From assembly GCA_002077045.2 (NCBI GenBank), contig KZ111159.1, forward strand, positions 682,001-746,000: DNA of 64,000 nt. The letters run 5' to 3'. Positions 22,827-33,026 of this stretch are shown here, in pieces. The translations under genes were made by a program, and so were the position numbers. Within the stretch, counting starts at the first letter, position 1. Every line of letters starts with the position of its first letter. The DNA comes from Rachicladosporium sp. CCFEE 5018 (taxonomy: Eukaryota; Ascomycota; Dothideomycetes; Cladosporiales; Cladosporiaceae). The notes under the pieces were generated by a model, which was given only the letters and a program-made list of their open reading frames with translations, searched no databases and had not been told where the DNA came from.

Positions 22827-24071
22827 ATGCCACGCAGAGAAGACGTCCATTACTTTGGCGCAGGTCCAGCACCTCTACCAACACCTGTATTGGAGGAAGC
22901 AGCCAAAGTGTTACTCAACTACAACGATACGGGTATCGGTATAACAGAGATATCCCATCGATCGCCTGAGGCAAATGCGATTCTTGCTCATGCACAAGAC
23001 GCGCTTCGTCAATTGCTTGACATACCCGCTGGCGATGGACCAGAAGGCTTCCAGATCCTCTTTCTACAAGGTGGTGGCAGCGGTGAGTTCAGTGCCGTCG
23101 TATACAACCTTGTCTCTGTTTGGTTGGCAAAACGGACAAAGGGACTGGACGAGACAAAGGCGGCAGAGGAGGTAGCTAAGTTACGATTGGACTATCTGGT
23201 TACCGGCTCCTGGTCGTTGAAGGCGTCGCAGGAGGCTGCCCGGCTAGTTGGCAAGGAGCATGTCAATATTGTCACCGATTCGAGAGAGCACCGCAATGGC
23301 AAATTCGGCGTCATCCCGTCTGCGGACACCTACAAGCCCTCGACGACCGCCGCAGACGTCGCCTTGACCTACTACTGTGACAATGAGACAGTCGATGGGG
23401 TCGAGTTCCAGTCTGCGCCTGAGGGCGAGAACCTCGTCGCAGACATGAGCTCAAACTTCCTCTCACGTAAGGTCGACGTCCGGAAACACATTGCTATCTT
23501 CGGCGGCGCACAAAAGAACATCGGCACTACAGGCATCACGATTGCGATTATCTCGAACAGGATTCTCCCGCCTCACGCAGCAATGGCAGACTCAGTCTTG
23601 ATGCGCAAGCTAGGTCTCTCAGTGGGGCCTGTGATCCTTGACTACCCCACGGTAGCGAAGAACAACAGCCTCTACAACACACTGCCCATCTTTGACGTCT
23701 GGATTGCTGGCCGCGTGATGCAGCGACTGCTAGACGCTTCAGAAGGACAGACACCACGCATTGCAACACAGCAAGCAGAATCGGATAAGAAGGCTAGGGA
23801 TCTCTACGCTGTGCTCGATGGCAGTGATGTGTACACTGTAGTGCCCGACAAGAGTGTACGGAGCAGGATGAATCTGTGCTTCAGGATCAAGGGCGGAGAC
23901 GCAGATGCTGAGAAGGCTTTCCTCAAGGGCGCAGAAGGCAGAGGGCTGCTCGGACTGAAAGGTCATCGCAGCGTTGGAGGCATTCGCGCGAGCAACTACA
24001 ACGCAGTGTCCGTGGCAGTGGTGGAGAAGCTGATACAGTACCTGAAGGACTTCGCCGACGGTAAGGCGTGA
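22827..24071 (+). CDS. SER1: Phosphoserine aminotransferase
   Basis: This is a PLP enzyme of serine biosynthesis that transaminates 3-phosphohydroxypyruvate with glutamate to O-phosphoserine. A single exon encodes 414 residues, slightly longer than most family members. The ATG at 22827 begins MPRREDVHYFGAGPAPLP, the usual family start. Motifs are ISHRSPEANAILAHAQDAL, LFLQGGGSGEFSAVVYNL in the cofactor region, and DMSSNFLSRKVDV. The PLP lysine lies in FGGAQKNIGTTGITI, near residue 230. C-terminal substrate-binding elements include FLKGAEGRGLLGLKGHRSVG followed by GIRASNYNAV. It shares a promoter with LYS4, so two amino-acid pathway genes face away from each other. Confidence 0.96.
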   Translation: MPRREDVHYFGAGPAPLPTPVLEEAAKVLLNYNDTGIGITEISHRSPEANAILAHAQDALRQLLDIPAGDGPEGFQILFLQGGGSGEFSAVVYNLVSVWLAKRTKGLDETKAAEEVAKLRLDYLVTGSWSLKASQEAARLVGKEHVNIVTDSREHRNGKFGVIPSADTYKPSTTAADVALTYYCDNETVDGVEFQSAPEGENLVADMSSNFLSRKVDVRKHIAIFGGAQKNIGTTGITIAIISNRILPPHAAMADSVLMRKLGLSVGPVILDYPTVAKNNSLYNTLPIFDVWIAGRVMQRLLDASEGQTPRIATQQAESDKKARDLYAVLDGSDVYTVVPDKSVRSRMNLCFRIKGGDADAEKAFLKGAEGRGLLGLKGHRSVGGIRASNYNAVSVAVVEKLIQYLKDFADGKA

Positions 24072-24630
24072 AGCATGTACGGCACACTTGACTTCAACAG
24101 TTGAGCAAAATTGGAGCAGGGATGCATTTGATACAATTTCGCCGACTCGTGGACTTCGTCGAAACGATCACGGAGAAGGCAAGCCGGCCCCAGACTCAAT
24201 CTCATCTTGGCTTGGCTCTTGCAGGGATCCAATGAGCCTCACTGCACCTTATGAGACATCTGGCCGAGGCGCCGACGGCGTTTCATACAGTAGCCATCAT
24301 GCGCCACATTGCAAATGCATGCTCAAGACAGCAAGAAATTGACGAGCGGCATACAGATGAGAGAGGATCTCTTGGCACCATCTCTGCCAGCCTTGGCGGG
24401 AGATCTGCTCCGCAACAATCTCGCCTGGAATATCACGGAACCACGACGCCACGGAGAGATCATTATGCTAGACTACTCTGAACATGGAGGAAATGAGAGT
24501 CTCTGTTCACGTGGCATGGCAAAGATGCTTCCAAGTGTTTCATAAGATCGTAAGTACCGACTCACATCTACTTTCGACTTTCTCTTCATCACAGCGCCTT
24601 CGAGCCACACAATCACTCGCTTCATTCACC
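24072..24630. other. Intergenic, cellulase upstream region
   Basis: These 0.56 kb between SER1 and the GH5 gene, both plus strand, contain the SER1 terminator and the cellulase promoter. No coding exon or clear TATA box was identified. Confidence 0.4.
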
Positions 24631-26100
24631 ATGCATTTCATTACTCTTCTCGCCGCCGCTGGTACGGTGGCATTGTCTCTTGCAGCACCACAGAAGCGTG
24701 CCTCCTCGAGACTGCGCTTCGTTGGTATCAATGAGTCTGGACCCGAGTTTGGCGATGGCAAATACCCAGGAACACTGGGCAAGGACTACACCTGGCCGAC
24801 GCTGTCCACCTACGACACCTACATTGCGAAGGGCTTCAATGTCTTCCGCATCAATTTCTCGATGGAAAGACTTATCCCAAACTCGCTCACGGGCAGCCTT
24901 GACTCGACGTACTTGGCAAGCTTGAATGAGCAGGTCAACTACATTACAGTGAGTCGTGATATCTCGATCGAGCTGTGGAGCCATACTGACAACCCTACAG
25001 TCCCGCGGCGCCTACGCCATGGTCCAACCCCACAACTACGGCCGCTACTACGGCAACATCATCACCGACGCCTCAGCCTTCAAAGCTTGGTGGCAGACTG
25101 TCGCAGCTCAGTTCAAGAGCAACAACAACGTCATCTTCGACACGAACAACGAATACAACACCATGGCCGGTGCGCTCGTGGCGACCATGAACCAGGCCGC
25201 CATCGACGGCATCCGTGGTGCAGGCGCAACGACCCAGATCATCAACGTCGAGGGCAACTCCTGGACCGGCGCCTGGACTTGGACGACCTCCAAGGGAACT
25301 GATGGTCTCACCAACGCAGACACCATGGGCTCGCTTACCGATCCTTCGAACAACTTGGTCTACCAGATGCACCAGTACCTCGACTCTGATGGCTCGGGCA
25401 CTTCGACTGCTTGCGTGAGTGCTACTGTTGGGTCTGAGCGCCTCGTCGCTGCTACAAACTGGCTTCGTGCGAACGGCAAGGTCGGGCTGATTGGCGAGTT
25501 CGCGGGAGGTAACAACGCGCAGTGCCAGAGTGCGGTCAAGGATATGTTGGCGTACATGCAGGCGAATACGGATGTGTGGCAGGGTGCTATTTGGTGGGCT
25601 GCCGGGCCATGGTGGGCGGACTATATCTACAGGTGAGACAGTTCGAGTGATGTAAGTGTTCATGGGATCGGACTGACCTTGATTACAGCATCGAACCCTC
25701 CACTGGCGTCGCTTACGCACCGTACGTACCCATCTTGCAGTCCGCACTCTCCGGCTCTGCTGCACCCACTTCAACAACGACTTCTGCCCCACCGAAAACC
25801 ACAACTACAGTTGCACCCACCACTACATCCACGACCACGACCACAACTTCGACAGTCAAGACCACCTCCGGACCCGTCACAACATCCACTCGCGCTCCCA
25901 CGACTACTTCTACGACTACCAAGGCACCAACCACAACCACACCCACAACCACAACCGCAGCGGCGACGACAACTGCATCTGGCGGTACTTGCGCCTCGAA
26001 GTGGGGACAGTGCGGTGGACAGGGCTGGAGCGGCGCGACGTGCTGTGCGAGTGGGAGCTCGTGCAAGGTCAGCAACCAGTGGTATAGCCAGTGCTTGTGA
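24631..26100 (+). CDS. Secreted GH5 endo-beta-1,4-glucanase with C-terminal CBM1
   Basis: This extracellular cellulase cleaves internal beta-1,4-glucan bonds. Three exons with introns at 24949-25000 and 25633-25688 give 453 residues. Residues 1-19 are a signal peptide ([19 protein letters not shown]) followed by a KR processing site. The catalytic domain resembles Aspergillus EglB-type GH5 subfamily 5: [12 protein letters not shown], then [24 protein letters not shown], and [10 protein letters not shown] with the acid/base Glu. The segment [12 protein letters not shown] follows, and GLIGEFAGG holds the nucleophile Glu. A Thr/Ser/Pro linker of about 80 residues, certainly O-glycosylated, leads to a C-terminal cellulose-binding module ([19 protein letters not shown] ... 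WYSQCL) with the expected cysteines and aromatic residues. A C-terminal CBM1 is a less common order for this family, where the module is often N-terminal or missing. Confidence 0.95.
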
Positions 26101-27247
26101 TCTGGTATTCAGGACAGCACTACCTGGGCCGCCTTGTCTCCAGTCGGTATTTAGATTTCAATATGGCACCTTTGCTATTGAACATTCTGTGCCTGCTTGC
26201 GGTGGGTCTCCTCGAGATCACCTCAAGGCTATGAATCGTCTTGTTTGTGTCGGCGTAGTTCCGCTTCTCAAATTGTCTGACTGCGCCTGTGCAGTCAGAC
26301 ATGTATTCTCAGTAGCCGACCGTGATATAGCCGTATCTGAGAGACCGGAGACTTGAACAAGAATAATGGTAAATAGTCTGCTCTCTCCGCGCGCTAGCGA
26401 GTTAATATCTCGTTGTTTCGGATGCATTTGAAATAGGATGGGAGCTTCTAAACTTGTAGAGAGACGCGCGATGCAGCCGGATCTGTGAAGGTCCGACATA
26501 CTGGACAAGAGGACTGGTGTTCAGTCTGCTCCCTTTCTCTCAGTGATACTAGTTCATGAGTTCACTGTTGCAAATGCTATTGCACTAGCACAGGAGCGTC
26601 CATGCTTCTGGAGAGATGCGCAGGTCGAGTCGCGGTCCATAGCTGGAGCAGCATACCGAGACGTACTGAGCGGCTGCATTCTTCATACCAGCACCCATCT
26701 CCACCCAATCGAACACCTTCCCGTCCCCACGTTCCTGACTTCACATCTATATAACCCACTTTCCTCTCCCATCTCAGCCTTCGTCTCCTTGGCAAGCTTG
26801 TACCAAGGCGCCAGTGACCTCTTGATCATGCCAGATGCGGCAGGTCCGATCGTGTGCTACCATTCCCTTCCATACAGCGTCCTCGGATCCTCACACGCTC
26901 TCCATCAGCCAAGAGCTTGTCTGCTTTTCTCAAATGCTTGGTATGGCCATTGACGTACCTGGCTTGTCCTTCATCGGGTTCTTCGACGATGACAACCTGC
27001 TCAGCCGCAGCACGTGGAGGGTAGCGCGTTGCTGGTGGGGCATCGCGAATGGCGAGAGCTCGATGAGATGCCTGATCTCCGCGTAGTCACGTAGCGTGGC
27101 AGCGATGCGGTCGGTTCCTGCAAATGCACTAGGTAGGTGAGGTTTATATAGTAGACCGGGGGAGCTCTTGGGGTAGCTTGGGCTTCTACTGAGGGTTTTC
27201 CATCAGGGTGTCGATCTTTGTTTACTTGTTCATCTGCTATTGTGAAG
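26101..27247. other. Intergenic, upstream of alkaline phosphatase
   Basis: These 1.15 kb contain two TATA-like elements. One is at about 26749 (TATATAA followed by a CT-rich run) and the other is TATATAG at 27145-27151, about 100 bp before the phosphatase ATG. A 41-codon frame after the first TATA box (ATG near 26828) is probably not a gene. Nothing else was recognised. Confidence 0.45.
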
Positions 27248-27724
27248 ATGGTGGGTTTCAGGACATCAGCGCTGGCTTCGGCTACGCTGGCAGCTATTGC
27301 TTCGGCACAGACGTTCCAGCGATTGGGGACGTGCCCAACTTTGGGCTGCATCTTGCCTCCAGGTACGTGAGCTTCCGGTAAAGCAAAAGAATCGGAGGGG
27401 AGCGGGCGCGACAAGGAGATCATCAGGTCCACAAGATGGTGGAAAGTCAAAGCACATTGGCTAACAGAGCACGCTTCTAGATGCTCAGGACTTCCTCGCT
27501 GGCCAATTCTTCGACATTCGTGTCGAGGTCCACGCTCCGGTCAATGGCTCTGAGGCTACCAACGGTGTGCCAGACACCAACTTCGCCCTCACTGTTGGCA
27601 AGGTCGGCGAAGCTGGTGTGCCAGCCGCCCAATTCTTTGGCGTAGATGAGCCAGCCCTTGAGGCATGGAACTTCACCTGGTTCGAGGACCTTTTTGCCCA
27701 GGATGCGAAGACACCCTCCCTCGT
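27248..27724 (+). CDS. Secreted alkaline phosphatase, N-terminal part only (cut by gap)
   Basis: The ATG at 27248 opens a signal peptide (MVGFRTSALASATLAAIASA). An intron at 27363-27480 joins to DAQDFLAGQFFDIRVEV, and the reading continues through FTWFEDLFAQDAKTPSLV until the N block at 27725. The start QTFQRLGTCPTLGC and the APVNGSEA block are typical of fungal secreted alkaline phosphatases, which release phosphate from extracellular monoesters with a serine nucleophile and two zinc ions. The metal and nucleophile motifs lie further downstream in the family and are not present here. Only about 119 of an expected 600 or so residues are visible. The sequence after the gap does not resume this family in any frame I could recognise, so the gap is probably much larger than 100 bases or joins unrelated contigs. 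Confidence 0.75.
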
Positions 27725-27824
27725 NNNNNNNNNNNNNNNNNNNNNNNNNNNNNNNNNNNNNNNNNNNNNNNNNNNNNNNNNNNNNNNNNNNNNNNNNNNN
27801 NNNNNNNNNNNNNNNNNNNNNNNN
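27725..27824. other. Assembly gap (100 N)
   Basis: A run of exactly 100 N, the conventional placeholder for a gap of unknown size. It cuts the alkaline phosphatase gene. Confidence 0.99.
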
Positions 27825-28325
27825 TCAGACGATGATTACTCATGGTCGAGATACTCTCGAATCGCCCATACCTTCTTGGACCTACACGACAGGCAAGCCT
27901 TCGCAAGACGTCGCCTCTTCGGTCCGTCCGTAGAGAACTGTGATACGAACGTGTAGTCCATCGGTACAACTCATGATCACAATACTTCTGAGGATGCAAA
28001 CTTCGTATACATCATTGCAGATGGCCTTGGGTCAACGTTGGCAACATAGGAGAGACCATCGACAGGGCGAGGTTGACGTGACGTATGGACATTGGCTACA
28101 AGTGCCAAGACGCTAACCTTGGTACGCAAACGAGGACACTCGACATACATGTGCCGACCTGCGACCTCACCTGGCAACACGGGCACGTTAGATGACTTTT
28201 GCTACGCAGGCGTTGATCACGGCGCACCTATGTAGAGCTCTGTACATATCTCTCGTTCTGTACTTGACGAGACTGAAACCTTGACACAGGAAGGTGAACA
28301 AAGAGTCTCGAGAGGTGGGACAGCT
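27825..28325. other. Sequence after the first gap, no gene recognised
   Basis: Directly after the gap, one plus-strand frame is open for 35 codons and ends ...SWTYTTGKPSQDVASSVRP. It could be the tail of a truncated gene, but I do not recognise it. The rest up to the transcription-factor-like gene shows no coding signal. Confidence 0.35.
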
Positions 28326-29819
28326 TCACTCCAACAGATCTCTAATCTCTATCCTTCGTCTCAACGCCTTACCTTCGTTGGGTACCCACTGCTCTAGCAC
28401 CTGCACGTCTTGCCGCACACCTCCCTTGACTGCGCCGCCCGCATTGTCTCCATCATCATCATTCTCCTCGTCGTCAGGCAGTAGTCTCGCATTCCCGCCC
28501 TGCATGGCCATGACACGATCCGACCACCTCATTAATCTCGTGATGAGCTTCGGAAATCCAAGCCCTCGCATCCCACCTCTCATATCAATCATACGTCGCT
28601 GCGCAGGGCGATGCACAGCGTTCGCTGCAGCGCGATCACCATACATACTCTCATGAAGCGCGATGCGTCCAACAGCCAGGATCAAGCCATCCGAGCAGGC
28701 ACGTGACGGCGATTGCAAGGCTTCATTGATGGCTTGCACAGCGCGATTCTGTAGCCAAAGTGAAATTGCAGGATCGAGTATGCCCAGCCTTATCATGTCA
28801 CCAGAAGCGAACAGAAGCCGAACAAGGAAGAGTGCCGGTTCCGCAAGGGCGTGCTGTGTCATCCACGCTTCCCAGCTAAGTCCTTGTGCGTGTGAGATCT
28901 TCAGTGCAGGCCAGCCTCGCGGTGCGAAGACAGTCAGCATGTGGTGCAGAAGTCGATCGTAGATCGGGTTGTATTCGATCGGGTAGGCATTGAAAGGTTC
29001 CGCTCGAGTGAGACTTGCACCGGTGGAATCATGTAGGCCTGGAATTGTCAGAGGAGTCGGTGGGAGATCGTGAGCCAGTGCCGCGGGCGGCGGCGCGGTA
29101 GCCACACAGATCTCTTGCGCTGACATGGTGTTTGCAAATGGTGTGATGTGGCTATATCGTGCACCCGTGGCACTGCCGATGGATCGTGCGATGAGTAATA
29201 TTGGTTGCGGTGCCTGTGCAGACCCCGCTGGACCTCTGCTAGGACTCTGTCCTTGTTTTGACCCAATGCCACGCCTTGATCGTGTATACTCGACAACACT
29301 TCGCTTCCGCTTCCTCGGTAATGACTGTGCATCCTCCGCGAGTGGAACAGGCGAATGCGGTGGTGTCGGTATATTCGGTAGCTCTCCATTGCGGACGCGT
29401 CTTCTGATCGCTACAGCTCCATCGACCTCCTCCACCTCGTGATCGACTAGGACACTTCCAGGACTTCGCTCAAACTGTATGACCGCTTTTCTCTTGCGAG
29501 GCTGAGTCGGGGTGCTCGCGAAACCTGCTTCTTCAACCACCTCGTCCTTCTTTTCCTGCGCCGCGAGCTTCTTAGCGATCGTAGCCTTCCTCGCCGCGGC
29601 ACTAGCTTTCGCCGCCTGCACGCGCACAGCTTTGCGATTCTCCGAGCTCGTGCTTCCCTGGAAGGATACGAAAGAAATCTCCTGTTGCTGCGGTCGAGCT
29701 TGCGCACTTTCGGCAGTGTGGTCCCGCACTTCGTTCGCCGACATGCTTATGATTCTTGTAGTCGTAGCAGTCGTGCCCGTCGGTCCTTCGCTCTGCAAGC
29801 CCGCGCTCATTCGATGCAT
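28326..29819 (-). CDS. Fungal transcription-factor-like regulatory protein without Zn2Cys6 domain
   Basis: This is a single-exon frame of 497 residues with an ATG at 29819; a second possible start, MSANEVRDH, lies about 26 residues in. The N-terminal 200 residues are basic and disordered, with nuclear localisation-like clusters (TQPRKRKAVIQF and LPRKRKRSVVEY). The second half is helical, with LLHHMLTVFAPRGWPALKIS, LVRLLFASGDMIRLGILDPA and AINEALQSPSRACSDGLILA. This resembles the fungal-specific transcription factor domain found C-terminal to many zinc-cluster DNA-binding domains. No Zn2Cys6 or other DNA-binding motif is present, so it may be a co-regulator or a factor that lost its DNA-binding end. 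The assignment rests on general resemblance only. Confidence 0.6.
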   Translation of the reverse strand: MHRMSAGLQSEGPTGTTATTTRIISMSANEVRDHTAESAQARPQQQEISFVSFQGSTSSENRKAVRVQAAKASAAARKATIAKKLAAQEKKDEVVEEAGFASTPTQPRKRKAVIQFERSPGSVLVDHEVEEVDGAVAIRRRVRNGELPNIPTPPHSPVPLAEDAQSLPRKRKRSVVEYTRSRRGIGSKQGQSPSRGPAGSAQAPQPILLIARSIGSATGARYSHITPFANTMSAQEICVATAPPPAALAHDLPPTPLTIPGLHDSTGASLTRAEPFNAYPIEYNPIYDRLLHHMLTVFAPRGWPALKISHAQGLSWEAWMTQHALAEPALFLVRLLFASGDMIRLGILDPAISLWLQNRAVQAINEALQSPSRACSDGLILAVGRIALHESMYGDRAAANAVHRPAQRRMIDMRGGMRGLGFPKLITRLMRWSDRVMAMQGGNARLLPDDEENDDDGDNAGGAVKGGVRQDVQVLEQWVPNEGKALRRRIEIRDLLE

Positions 29820-30473
29820 AGGTCGAAGGGCTCTTTGTACAGCGTGTACTATCCGAGGGCACTTCTCCGAGACTTTCTCTTGTCATCTCCCAGCATTGCA
29901 TGGTCGTACACGGGTGACCTGGTCATGACGACACGTAGAACATTGACTGGCTCCCATTGAACGTGCAACTGCCTCTCTTGGCCTCGCTCCAGGTTATACC
30001 GAGGAAGCGGCGCCTCCGCGCGACGGCGCGGCACTTGGATCTGTCTGCCGGCGCTAAAGCTGTCGGACATATGCACGTGCTGGCGATCATGCTGAAGGTC
30101 TTTGTCTCTGTTAAGGCAGTATGCAACCGGGAAAAACGTCATAAATGTATGAATTTTCCATGAGCAGTCGCAGAGAGCTCGTTCATCTGTGTAGGGAGGT
30201 TTGGAAGCGGAAAGTACACCTCAAACCTCTCACCAACCTCGCGTACTCATTACTGGTCGGTTCTAATTTACGACTGGTTTAGTCTAGTCGATCTAATCGA
30301 TTCAGTATCTCAACCTTACTGATTGCACTGCCCATTCCCAGACACCTCGCTTGATACCGCGTGATCTCGCTCAAGTTCTCGAAGTCAAACCTCCCAGCCA
30401 TGTTCACCCGAAATGCCCAAAGCGCCTCGCTCAAAGTACTGCATCGCCAATCAATCAAACCCGTCTCCCCATA
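29820..30473. other. Intergenic, 0.65 kb
   Basis: This lies between the transcription-factor-like gene and the 3' end of the PFK-2 gene on the same strand. The segment 30250-30320 has short AT-rich repeats of the TCTAGTCGATCTAATCGATT kind. No exon was recognised. Confidence 0.35.
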
Positions 30474-33026
30474 TTACCGCTCCACCCTCTCGTCCTTTCC
30501 GATGTCCTCGTGCCTGATCTCGTTGAACCACTCAGTCCGCCTGTCCCACCGGTAGACCTTGACATCAACACCGTACGGCTTCGGCTCCAGACAGTACAGG
30601 ACGCCAATCGGAACTTCCAGCTCGGCAACCTCCCTCCGGTCCAGGCCACGGAAGTAAGCCAGCAGCACCCTCGCAACCGAACGATGTCCAATAAGCAATA
30701 CAGACTCTTCCATGCGCTCCAGCTCGACAATCACAGGTCGCAGCCGGTTGATGATGTCCAGGTAGCCTTCGCCGCCAGGACCAGGGTAGCGGTAGTGCAG
30801 CTTGTCCTTCTTGCGCGCAGCGTACTCTTCCGGATAGAGCGAGGAGATGCAGCTGTACGTGAGCCCCTCCATGTGACCAGCGTTGAGCTCGTCGAGCATG
30901 CGCATCTGTTTGACATCGTACGTCTCATCCGGGAAGTGCACAGCAGTCTGGATGCTGCGCTTCAGCATGGACGTCCAGACACAGAATGGCTTCTGTGAGT
31001 AGTCGATCGACCCCGAGTCGGAGGATGCAGATGAGAGTGAAGAGGATTGCTGTGGCTCAGACGCCGAAGACGGAGTGTAGTACGGGTTCGGCGGCGTCGC
31101 ATCACCTGGTTGGGGCGGAAAGTGCGTGTTTTGCGCATTCTCCAGCTGCCGCGAGTCCCACAACTGCCGCTGCGTGTCCATGAACTGCGCTAGACTTTTC
31201 GCGAATGCTTTGCCTTCCTCACTGAGCTCAGAATCGCCTCCTATCTTGCCTGATAAGTTGTCCTCGCTCAGTCCATGCCGCGTGATCCAAATTTGTCGTG
31301 GCGCCAGGTTGAAGTTGAGCAGGTAGTAATTAGCCTGCGCTGAGAGAAAGCCCTTGATCTGATGCGAGATGATCTTCCGCCCGACATCGATCATTTGGAT
31401 GTAAGGCATGTTGTTCTTCTCCTCGTACTCGCCTAAGGGCACATACGCCGTCTCGTACACTGCAATCCGCTTTCTGAAGTCCGCGAGTGCGACAGCTGGG
31501 TCCATGTCCTTGTAGTCAGGTCCACCAAGCTTCAATCGCATGTTGCTCTCGAGCAAGTCCTGGTCAAGACACCGCGACTCCAGAAAGAGCACATTCAGCT
31601 CCGGTCCAGCGCGCTCTCTTATGCGTCGCATGATCATCTTCCGGCGTTCGAGTGTGCTGTTCGTTGCGTCCAGAATGCCAACGCTGCCGTTTTGATCCAG
31701 AATGTAGTCGAGTAGCTCCTCCAGCGTGTTTAGAGCCAGCTGCTCCCGTATCAACGTAGCCTTCTTGTTAGCCGGATCGAAGAACGAAGCACTCTGGTCC
31801 ATCTTTCCGTCGTCTGGCGTAGGTGACGCACCGTCAAGTGACGCCTGATGTGCTTGTGCCTTGACCATTTCCGGAAATCGGCTCTCCAATAGCTCTACCG
31901 GCAAGTGCTCGGGATCTGCGTCTCCGCTTCGCGAGTCCTCTGCTGTCGGCTGTGTCGGTGTTGGAGGCTCGACCTTCGTTACACCATTCAACAAGATCTG
32001 TGCAGCGCTCACAGGGCGCGTGTTCGCTGCTGCTTTTTCGATCGCCCGCCTCGACACGCCAACAGCGTCAGATTGCACGCCTAGAGATCTCGAAATGTTC
32101 GACTCCGCTGGTCTAGTGTTCTCCCAAGTATTGGAGCTCCCAGCCGCCACTCGTCTCCGCTCTCCAACGTTGAAGATCCTCGTATCGTGCTGTAGCCAGT
32201 TCAGGTATCGCGCGAGCTTCTTCGTGATATAGCTCTTGCCTCGCGCAGGCAGTCCTACCATGACGATCACCAGCTTTGCTCCAACATCTCTTTGCGCGAT
32301 CCTTCCGTCAGGCGAGACTTTGCTCTTGGTCAATCCGGGGATGTCCAGAGTGGTAGGTCTTGCGCGTGGTGTACTAGTGCCTGTACTCGACAGCTGACGC
32401 ATTGGTAGGCTGAGGATCGCGCTATTAGCTAAGCCCGTGGTCAACAAGGACTGATTGCCATACATGCGTGGTGACGCAGGAGCAGTCGCTGCCGGAGTGT
32501 CATTGAGGGCTATCGAGTGACCACTGTGATCGCGCGCGTGGCCCTGAAGTGCCGATGCCATGGCCGTCCCCTTAGGCAGCTGTGGCATCGACTTCGGCAG
32601 GAGTGTTGGGGATGCGCTCGAGGTGTGCCCAGCATCAAGCTTCCTCTTCTCGAGTGTGGGAGACAGGGCGCGATCAAGAGACGAGCGCAGCTGCTCAACA
32701 TGGTGATCATCGATCCGTGGCGGTCGCTCATCGTCGCTGCCTGAGTGTCGATTGTCGCCTTGTCGCGAGACTGTCGCCATTGCCAGCTTCGCCAGACTAG
32801 ACTGCTGGCTCTGTCGTCTGCGATACTGGCTGCGTGGACTTGTCGGCTCCTGCGCGCAAGGGCAGCGCCCAGCAGCGTGGAAGTTGTCCTCTACTGTCGA
32901 CTCGCGCGTCTGCTGCAATCGTTGGGACTGCTCGTCCTCTTTCGGCCAGCTGAGTGGGTGGAGACGCTCGGTGTCGCTAGTGCTGGGTATTGATGTAGTA
33001 GATTGCCATAGTGTGCTGTGAGGCAT
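30474..33026 (-). CDS. 6-phosphofructo-2-kinase / fructose-2,6-bisphosphatase
   Basis: This bifunctional enzyme sets the level of fructose-2,6-bisphosphate, the activator of glycolytic phosphofructokinase. A single exon encodes 850 residues with an ATG at 33026. An approximately 230-residue disordered N-terminus precedes the kinase domain, with Walker A in MVGLPARGKSYITKKLARYL. A fungal insertion of about 110 residues separates NVGERRR from ASFFDPANKKATLIREQLAL, followed by GILDATNSTLERRK. The phosphatase domain starts at IWITRHGLSEDNLSGKIGGD and includes LDELNAGHMEGLTY and LIGHRSVARVLLAYF. The nucleophile His (RHG), the catalytic Glu and the second His are all present, so bisphosphatase activity is plausible, unlike yeast Pfk26. 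The usual RHGE is RHGL here. Phosphorylation of the long N-terminus is likely but cannot be seen directly. Confidence 0.92.
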   Translation of the reverse strand: MPHSTLWQSTTSIPSTSDTERLHPLSWPKEDEQSQRLQQTRESTVEDNFHAAGRCPCAQEPTSPRSQYRRRQSQQSSLAKLAMATVSRQGDNRHSGSDDERPPRIDDHHVEQLRSSLDRALSPTLEKRKLDAGHTSSASPTLLPKSMPQLPKGTAMASALQGHARDHSGHSIALNDTPAATAPASPRMYGNQSLLTTGLANSAILSLPMRQLSSTGTSTPRARPTTLDIPGLTKSKVSPDGRIAQRDVGAKLVIVMVGLPARGKSYITKKLARYLNWLQHDTRIFNVGERRRVAAGSSNTWENTRPAESNISRSLGVQSDAVGVSRRAIEKAAANTRPVSAAQILLNGVTKVEPPTPTQPTAEDSRSGDADPEHLPVELLESRFPEMVKAQAHQASLDGASPTPDDGKMDQSASFFDPANKKATLIREQLALNTLEELLDYILDQNGSVGILDATNSTLERRKMIMRRIRERAGPELNVLFLESRCLDQDLLESNMRLKLGGPDYKDMDPAVALADFRKRIAVYETAYVPLGEYEEKNNMPYIQMIDVGRKIISHQIKGFLSAQANYYLLNFNLAPRQIWITRHGLSEDNLSGKIGGDSELSEEGKAFAKSLAQFMDTQRQLWDSRQLENAQNTHFPPQPGDATPPNPYYTPSSASEPQQSSSLSSASSDSGSIDYSQKPFCVWTSMLKRSIQTAVHFPDETYDVKQMRMLDELNAGHMEGLTYSCISSLYPEEYAARKKDKLHYRYPGPGGEGYLDIINRLRPVIVELERMEESVLLIGHRSVARVLLAYFRGLDRREVAELEVPIGVLYCLEPKPYGVDVKVYRWDRRTEWFNEIRHEDIGKDERVER

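Noticed and set aside
23548..23769. Minus-strand frames inside SER1 and other short overlapping frames in coding regions
   Set aside because: They lie wholly within well-supported genes in other frames and have no independent support.
25713..26075. Val-rich open frame opposite the cellulase linker
   Set aside because: It is the reverse complement of ACC/ACA/ACT threonine codons in the linker. Repetitive Val/Gly composition without a domain is expected from that.
26749..26953. TATATAA with CT-rich initiator and a 41-codon frame
   Set aside because: The small frame shows no conserved feature. It may be a leader of the alkaline phosphatase transcript, but evidence is lacking.
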